From Neorhizobium sp. (GTDB lineage Bacteria; Pseudomonadota; Alphaproteobacteria; Rhizobiales; Rhizobiaceae): DNA of 64,000 nucleotides. The notes under the pieces were generated by a model, which did no database searches, was not told where the DNA came from, and was given only the letters and a program-made list of their open reading frames with translations. This document shows, piece by piece, positions 59,143-64,000 of the stretch (positions are counted from its first letter, which is position 1; every line of letters begins with the position of its first letter). The DNA lies in assembly GCA_028283725.1 (NCBI GenBank), contig JAPWKC010000001.1:124001-188000 (forward strand), in the 5' to 3' direction. The translations under genes and the position numbers were made by a program.

Positions 59143-59535
59143 ATGGCGAATGTGAGTAACAACCGGCCCCTGTCGCCGCATCTGCAGGTCTATAAACTCA
59201 TCCCCACGATGCTTATGTCGATCGTTCACCGAATTACAGGTGCTGCACTGTATTTCGGAACGATCCTCGTTGCATGGTGGCTAATTGCCGCAGCCAGCGG
59301 TCCAGCCTATTACGACTGGGCGAACTGGGCGATGGGCACCATCATCGGCAAGCTCATCCTTCTCGGCTTTACCTGGGCGCTCATTCACCACATGCTCGGC
59401 GGTTTCCGCCACTTCATGTGGGATCTGGGCTACGGCTTTGACAAGCACTTTTCCACAAAGCTCGCCAAAGCAACCATCGTCGCGTCGCTCTGTCTGACCG
59501 TCGTGGTCTGGGTGATCGGCCTTCTCGTTCGCTAA
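59143..59535 (+). CDS. sdhC: succinate dehydrogenase cytochrome b556 subunit
   Basis: SdhC is one of the two membrane anchors of complex II and binds haem b and ubiquinone. The 130-residue protein has three transmembrane helices and the signature RPLSPHLQVYKL, then SIVHRITGA with the quinone-site Ser and Arg, and the haem-ligand histidine region HHMLGGFRHFMWD. GAGG precedes the ATG. It is the first gene of sdhCDAB. Confidence 0.96.
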   Translation: MANVSNNRPLSPHLQVYKLIPTMLMSIVHRITGAALYFGTILVAWWLIAAASGPAYYDWANWAMGTIIGKLILLGFTWALIHHMLGGFRHFMWDLGYGFDKHFSTKLAKATIVASLCLTVVVWVIGLLVR

Positions 59536-59547
59536 GGATCTCTTTCC

Positions 59548-59928
59548 ATGGATATGCGTACCCCTCTCGGCAAGGTCCGCGGCCTGGGCTCGGCCAAGGA
59601 CGGCACCGAGCATTTCTGGCGCCAGCGGGTGACGGCGGTCGCCAATGTGCCGCTGCTGATCTTCTTCATCATTTTCATGATCATCTACGCCGGCAAGCCG
59701 TATGCGGAAGTGATCGAGGCGCTGTCGAACCCCTTCGTCGCCGTCATCATGGGCCTCGTCGTCATCTCCGGCGTCATTCACATGAAGCTCGGTATGCAGG
59801 TGATCATCGAGGACTATGTCCACGGCGAGTTCGCCAAGATCGCGCTTGTGATGCTCAATACATTCTTCACGATCCTGATCGCCGGGCTCTGTCTGTTCGC
59901 CGTTCTGAAGATCGCATTCGTAGGATAA
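59548..59928 (+). CDS. sdhD: succinate dehydrogenase hydrophobic membrane anchor
   Basis: The 126-residue SdhD has three transmembrane helices. The start is followed by [20 protein letters not shown], and the second helix contains [17 protein letters not shown] with the histidine that ligates haem b. It lies 12 bases after sdhC and 6 before sdhA. Confidence 0.95.
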   Translation: MDMRTPLGKVRGLGSAKDGTEHFWRQRVTAVANVPLLIFFIIFMIIYAGKPYAEVIEALSNPFVAVIMGLVVISGVIHMKLGMQVIIEDYVHGEFAKIALVMLNTFFTILIAGLCLFAVLKIAFVG

Positions 59929-59934
59929 CCCGTC

Positions 59935-61800
59935 ATGGCATCAGTTTCTCCTATCAATGGGGCTTCCCAGGGGGCTTCCCAGAACGGCAAGGCCTACAAT
60001 TACGTCGATCACTCCTATGACGTGATCGTCGTCGGCGCCGGTGGCGCCGGGCTTCGCGCCACGCTCGGCATGGCCGAGCAGGGGTTCCGCACCGCCTGTA
60101 TCACCAAGGTCTTCCCGACCCGCTCGCACACGGTTGCAGCCCAGGGCGGCATCGCCGCCTCGCTTCAGAACATGACGCCGGACTCGTGGCAGTGGCACCT
60201 CTACGACACCGTCAAGGGTTCCGACTGGCTCGGCGACGTCGATGCCATGCAGTACATGGTCATGGAAGCGCCGAAGGCGGTCTACGAGCTTGAACATTAC
60301 GGCGTGCCGTTCTCGCGTAACGAGGAAGGCAAGATCTACCAGCGCCCGTTCGGCGGCCATATGCAGAATTTCGGCGCCGGCCCGCCAGTTCAGCGCACCT
60401 GCGCTGCCGCAGACCGTACCGGCCACGCCATCCTGCACACGCTCTACGGCCAGTCGCTGCGCAACAACGCGGAATTCTTCATCGAGTATTTCGCGCTCGA
60501 CCTGATCATGTCGGACGATGGCAGCCGCTGCGAAGGCGTGGTTGCCTGGAACCTCGACGACGGCACCATCCACCGCTTCGCGGCCAAGATGGTGGTTCTG
60601 GCGACCGGCGGCTACGGCCGTGCGTATTTCTCGGCAACTTCCGCCCATACCTGCACCGGCGACGGCGGCGGCATGGCGGCACGTGCCGGCCTGCCTCTGC
60701 AGGACATGGAATTCGTGCAGTTCCACCCGACCGGCATCTACGGTTCAGGCTGTCTGATCACCGAAGGCGCACGCGGTGAAGGCGGATACCTCGTCAATTC
60801 CGAGGGTGAACGCTTCATGGAACGCTATGCCCCTTCGGCGAAGGATCTTGCCTCGCGTGACGTCGTCTCGCGCTGCATGACGATGGAAATCCGTGAAGGC
60901 CGCGGCGTCGGCAAGAACAAGGACCACATCTTCCTGCATCTCGACCATCTCGATCCGGGCGTGCTGCATGAACGGCTTCCAGGCATTTCGGAATCGGCGA
61001 AGATCTTTGCCGGCGTCGATGTGACCCGCGAGCCGATCCCGGTTCTGCCGACCGTCCACTATAACATGGGCGGCATTCCCACGAACTACTGGGGCGAAGT
61101 GCTGAATGCCGATAGCAACAATCCGGAACGGGTCATTCCGGGCCTGATGGCCGTCGGCGAAGCGGGCTGTGCGTCCGTTCACGGGGCAAACCGCCTCGGC
61201 TCCAACTCGCTGATCGACCTTGTGGTCTTCGGCCGCGCCGCCGCTATCCGCGCCGGCGAGGTCATCGACCGCGTGTCGCCGGTTCCTTCGCTGAACATTG
61301 CCGCCTGCGACAAGATCATGGACCGTTTCGACGGTCTGCGTCACGCCAAGGGCTCGACGCCGACGGCGGTGCTGCGCGACAAGATGCAGCGTGCCATGCA
61401 GGACGATGCGGCGGTGTTCCGTACGCAGGAATCGCTGGAATCCGGCTGCAAGCGCCTGTCGGCGATCTGGGGCGAGATGAAGGATGTCAAGGTTTCCGAC
61501 CGTTCGCTGATCTGGAATTCGGATCTCGTCGAGACGCTGGAACTGCATAACCTGATGGCGAATGCGATCACCACCGTCTACGGTGCGGAGGCTCGCAAGG
61601 AAAGCCGCGGGTCCCATGCTCGCGAGGACTATACCGATGGTCCGTTCGCCGGCCGCGACGACGTGAACTGGCGCAAGCATACGCTCGCCTGGGTCAACGA
61701 GGCGGGCGACGTCAAGCTCGATTATCGCCCGGTGCATACCGACCTGATCGCCGAAGGCATCGATCCTTACAAGATCGAGCCCAAGGCCCGCGTCTATTGA
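59935..61800 (+). CDS. sdhA: succinate dehydrogenase flavoprotein subunit
   Basis: SdhA oxidises succinate to fumarate with covalently bound FAD. The 621-residue protein has the FAD-binding [20 protein letters not shown], the flavin-linked H65 in [11 protein letters not shown], and the active-site blocks [10 protein letters not shown] and [12 protein letters not shown]. The N-terminus contains an in-frame perfect 12-bp tandem repeat (59959-59982) giving GASQGASQ, probably a harmless slippage product. Confidence 0.97.
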   Translation: MASVSPINGASQGASQNGKAYNYVDHSYDVIVVGAGGAGLRATLGMAEQGFRTACITKVFPTRSHTVAAQGGIAASLQNMTPDSWQWHLYDTVKGSDWLGDVDAMQYMVMEAPKAVYELEHYGVPFSRNEEGKIYQRPFGGHMQNFGAGPPVQRTCAAADRTGHAILHTLYGQSLRNNAEFFIEYFALDLIMSDDGSRCEGVVAWNLDDGTIHRFAAKMVVLATGGYGRAYFSATSAHTCTGDGGGMAARAGLPLQDMEFVQFHPTGIYGSGCLITEGARGEGGYLVNSEGERFMERYAPSAKDLASRDVVSRCMTMEIREGRGVGKNKDHIFLHLDHLDPGVLHERLPGISESAKIFAGVDVTREPIPVLPTVHYNMGGIPTNYWGEVLNADSNNPERVIPGLMAVGEAGCASVHGANRLGSNSLIDLVVFGRAAAIRAGEVIDRVSPVPSLNIAACDKIMDRFDGLRHAKGSTPTAVLRDKMQRAMQDDAAVFRTQESLESGCKRLSAIWGEMKDVKVSDRSLIWNSDLVETLELHNLMANAITTVYGAEARKESRGSHAREDYTDGPFAGRDDVNWRKHTLAWVNEAGDVKLDYRPVHTDLIAEGIDPYKIEPKARVY

Positions 61801-61817
61801 TCTGAGGGATTTGGACC

Positions 61818-62597
61818 ATGGTTGAACTCGCTCTCCCCAAGAACTCTCAGATGACCGAAGGCAAAGTCTGGCCGAAGCCCGATGGTGCCAAGAACGTCCG
61901 TGAGTTCCGCATCTACCGGTGGAACCCCGACGACGGCAAGAACCCGAGCATCGATACCTACTATATCGATGCCGACGATTGCGGTCCGATGGTGCTCGAC
62001 GGTCTTCTCTACATCAAGAACAAGATCGACCCGACGCTGACGCTTCGCCGTTCCTGTCGCGAAGGCATTTGCGGGTCGTGCGCGATGAATATCGACGGCA
62101 CCAACACGCTCGCCTGCACCAAGGGCATGGATGAGGTGAACGGCACGGTGAAGGTCTATCCGCTGCCGCATATGCCTGTGGTGAAGGACCTCGTGCCCGA
62201 CCTCAACAACTTCTATGCCCAGCACCGCTCGATCGAGCCTTGGCTGAAGACGGTGTCGCCGACGCCGGCGAAGGAATGGAAGCAGAGCCATGAGGATCGC
62301 CTCAAGCTCGACGGTCTCTACGAATGCATTCTCTGCGCCTGCTGCTCGACATCCTGTCCGAGCTATTGGTGGAACGGCGATCGCTATCTCGGCCCGGCCG
62401 TGCTGCTGCAGGCCTATCGCTGGCTGATCGATAGCCGCGACGAAGCCAAGGGCGAGCGGCTCGACAACCTCGAGGACCCGTTCCGGCTCTATCGCTGCCA
62501 CACGATCATGAACTGCGCGCAGGCCTGCCCGAAGGGGCTGAACCCGGCCAAGGCGATCGCAGAGATCAAGAAGATGATGGTCGAGCGCCGCGTCTGA
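61818..62597 (+). CDS. sdhB: succinate dehydrogenase iron-sulphur subunit
   Basis: SdhB passes electrons from the flavin through 2Fe-2S, 4Fe-4S and 3Fe-4S clusters to quinone. The 259-residue protein has [12 protein letters not shown] for the first cluster, [16 protein letters not shown] for the second and [20 protein letters not shown] for the others. It lies 17 bases after sdhA. A hairpin without T-tract follows at 62622-62644. Confidence 0.97.
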   Translation: MVELALPKNSQMTEGKVWPKPDGAKNVREFRIYRWNPDDGKNPSIDTYYIDADDCGPMVLDGLLYIKNKIDPTLTLRRSCREGICGSCAMNIDGTNTLACTKGMDEVNGTVKVYPLPHMPVVKDLVPDLNNFYAQHRSIEPWLKTVSPTPAKEWKQSHEDRLKLDGLYECILCACCSTSCPSYWWNGDRYLGPAVLLQAYRWLIDSRDEAKGERLDNLEDPFRLYRCHTIMNCAQACPKGLNPAKAIAEIKKMMVERRV

Positions 62598-62865
62598 CGC
62601 GGGATCGACGAGCAATATGCCGGGTCGCCACGCGGTGGCGGCCCTCTGCCTCTCCCAGACGTGATCGGCTCTGTCTGCGCGAGGCTCGAAAGATTTTCCG
62701 GGCCTCTGGTTTTCGGATATCAAGGGCTGGTAATGCCGCGTGAGACATGCAAGCGGCGCAGGGCGAAATAACGTGGTGCGACTTGATTAACCAAATCGCT
62801 TTACGATATTTCCGTCTCAATTGCGTGGCACGGCAGGCCGACAGACCGAAAGCGGGAGTTTTATG

Positions 62866-63414
62866 ATGCAGTTTCGATACGTGGCGACGGGCCTAGCCCT
62901 GACCTTGGCGCTCGCCGGTTGCCAACGGACAGCCTATAACCCCTATAACGATCTGCCTGCGCAGCCGGCGCCGCTTCAGCCACAGCCCGTTCCCAGCGTT
63001 CAGGGCGGCCAGCTTCCGCCGCCGGGCGGCTCCATGGGCGGCGCTGCGGGTGGTTCGCAGTTCCCCAACGCTCCCATGGCCAGCGCCAATCCGGGCATGT
63101 CGGGTGGTCAGATGGCTCCGCCGGCAGCAGCCCAGGACGTCAAGAAGGATGCGATGGTCGGCAGCTGGCGCGTCAACGCCGCCGGTCAGTCCTGCGATAT
63201 GTTCCTGACGCTCACCAATCTCGGTGGCGGCTCGCGCGGCGGCACCCGCGGCTGCGCCGGCCCGCTGACGATGATGGGCTCCTGGGACGTGACCGGAAAG
63301 TCGGTGCAGTTCAAGGACCGCGACGGCAACCTTCTCGGCAGCGTCTACAAGAGCGCCGACAACCGGTTCGACGGCACGCTGAGCTCCGGCCAGCAGCTCA
63401 GCCTCAGCCGATAA
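62866..63414 (+). CDS. Inh/Omp19-family outer-membrane lipoprotein
   Basis: The 182-residue protein has a lipoprotein signal with lipobox LALAGC (lipid-modified cysteine near residue 20), a Pro-, Gln-, Gly- and Met-rich linker (about 25-105), and a C-terminal AprI/Inh beta-barrel domain ([37 protein letters not shown]) with a disulphide-forming cysteine pair. In Brucella, Omp19 of this family inhibits proteases. The ATG at 62866 has GGGAG at 7-base spacing; 62863 is an equal alternative. Confidence 0.9.
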   Translation: MQFRYVATGLALTLALAGCQRTAYNPYNDLPAQPAPLQPQPVPSVQGGQLPPPGGSMGGAAGGSQFPNAPMASANPGMSGGQMAPPAAAQDVKKDAMVGSWRVNAAGQSCDMFLTLTNLGGGSRGGTRGCAGPLTMMGSWDVTGKSVQFKDRDGNLLGSVYKSADNRFDGTLSSGQQLSLSR

Positions 63415-63438
63415 GCATAACATCGCAGAGGCGTTCGA

Positions 63439-64000
63439 GTGGAACCTGTCCCGGAATACACATCGAGCGTCGGCGAAGAGCTGAAGGCGTTGACGGCGTC
63501 GGGGGCATTGACCGCCGACGCGGCACAGCTTGCCGTTGCCGCCAAGCTCGATCATATCCTCACATGCCTGCGCGAAACGCGGCCCGCCAAGAAGAAGAGT
63601 GCGCTCGGCTGGCTGTTTGCCAAGGGCGGCGGCAAGCCGCGCGAGATCCGCGGCCTTTACGTCCATGGCAGTGTCGGTCGCGGCAAGACCATGCTGATGG
63701 ACATGTTCTTCAAGAAGGCTGCCATCGACAAGAAGCGGCGGGCGCATTTCCATGAATTCATGGCCGACGTGCATGGGCGCATCCACGAGCACCGGCAGAA
63801 GCTGAAGCGCGGCGAGACAAAGCAGAACGATCCGGTTGCGCCGGTCGCGGCAGCCTTGTTCGAAGAGGCGGAGCTTCTCTGCTTCGACGAATTCTCCGTT
63901 ACCGACATTACAGATGCGATGATCCTGGCGCGGCTGTTCACCGAGCTGTTCTCACTCGGCTGCATTCTGGTGGCCACGTCGAATGTGGCGCCTGAAAATC
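63439..64000 (+). CDS. zapE: cell division protein ZapE / AFG1-like ATPase, 5' part
   Basis: The first 187 residues of a P-loop ATPase run off the window. Walker A is [20 protein letters not shown] and Walker B is [12 protein letters not shown], followed by ATSNVAPE, all typical of ZapE/AFG1. ZapE interacts with FtsZ in E. coli; its mitochondrial relative aids respiratory-complex quality control. The start is a GTG (63439), 24 bases after the lipoprotein stop. The location next to sdhCDAB is common in rhizobia. Confidence 0.92.
   Translation, partial: MEPVPEYTSSVGEELKALTASGALTADAAQLAVAAKLDHILTCLRETRPAKKKSALGWLFAKGGGKPREIRGLYVHGSVGRGKTMLMDMFFKKAAIDKKRRAHFHEFMADVHGRIHEHRQKLKRGETKQNDPVAPVAAALFEEAELLCFDEFSVTDITDAMILARLFTELFSLGCILVATSNVAPEN

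Noticed and set aside
62622..62644. Hairpin after sdhB as a rho-independent terminator
   Set aside because: The 10-bp stem with one wobble has a 3-base loop but no T-tract at all; it may still stabilise the mRNA end.
62785..62806. TTAACC near the lipoprotein promoter as a CtrA site
   Set aside because: There is only one half-site; no TTAA at the required distance.

Overview
The window is 64 kb of an ordinary, gene-dense alphaproteobacterial chromosome, most probably from the Rhizobiaceae (Rhizobium, Agrobacterium or Ensifer-like). The evidence is the high GC content, family-typical proteins (an L19 with an alanine-rich tail, DUF2794, DUF2585, IalB, an Omp19-like lipoprotein) and gene neighbourhoods such as acnA divergent from ccmABCDG, hemC-hemD-mitofilin-like-hemY divergent from tsaD-gpsA, and sdhCDAB followed by zapE. 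I see no tRNA, rRNA, insertion sequence, prophage, CRISPR array or recognisable defence system. The unusual signals are regulatory sites and broken or overlapping reading frames, not a new multigene system.

Layout. 1-6.4 kb: the 3' end of rplS, an ahpC-ahpF-oxyR peroxide-defence cassette with an OxyR-type operator, leuC, and a convergent L,D-transpeptidase-type gene. 6.5-14.2 kb: an OmpR-type response regulator, a stand-alone cyclic-nucleotide-binding protein, a tightly coupled dapF-mtaB-ftsY-yciB-DUF2585 run, and a diguanylate cyclase. 14.2-20.1 kb: the cytochrome c maturation operon ccmABCDG on the minus strand, divergent from acnA. The acnA frame is broken twice, each time by one extra C. 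20.4-32.1 kb: DUF1223, DUF2794, an acetyltransferase, a Bax-inhibitor membrane protein, the ybbA/ybbP-like ABC exporter divergent from tesA, thpR, an ECF sigma factor without an adjacent anti-sigma, ialB, rlmN and two overlapping tiny membrane-protein genes.

32.1-49.8 kb: a LysE exporter, a short-chain dehydrogenase, argG, a marR-MFS pair, an M3 oligopeptidase, and a three-gene ABC importer behind four exactly 11-bp-spaced PHO-box repeats (probably phosphonate or phosphate-ester uptake). Then come typA, an acetyltransferase with an upstream CtrA-type box, ppa, yggT/DUF167, a second MFS gene, a glutamine amidotransferase-like protein and a TerB-like protein. 49.8-58.9 kb: the haem genes, divergent from tsaD-gpsA-yciI-EVE-methyltransferase, then a small secreted protein with a CtrA-type box at its start. 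59.1-64 kb: sdhCDAB, an Inh/Omp19-type lipoprotein and the beginning of zapE.

How it fits together. Respiration and haem dominate: ccm matures c-type cytochromes, hem genes make the tetrapyrrole, and acnA and sdhCDAB serve the TCA cycle. Three regulons can be read from the DNA: peroxide (OxyR), phosphate starvation (PhoB) and the cell cycle (CtrA). Operator assignments are motif matches made by eye and need experimental or comparative support.
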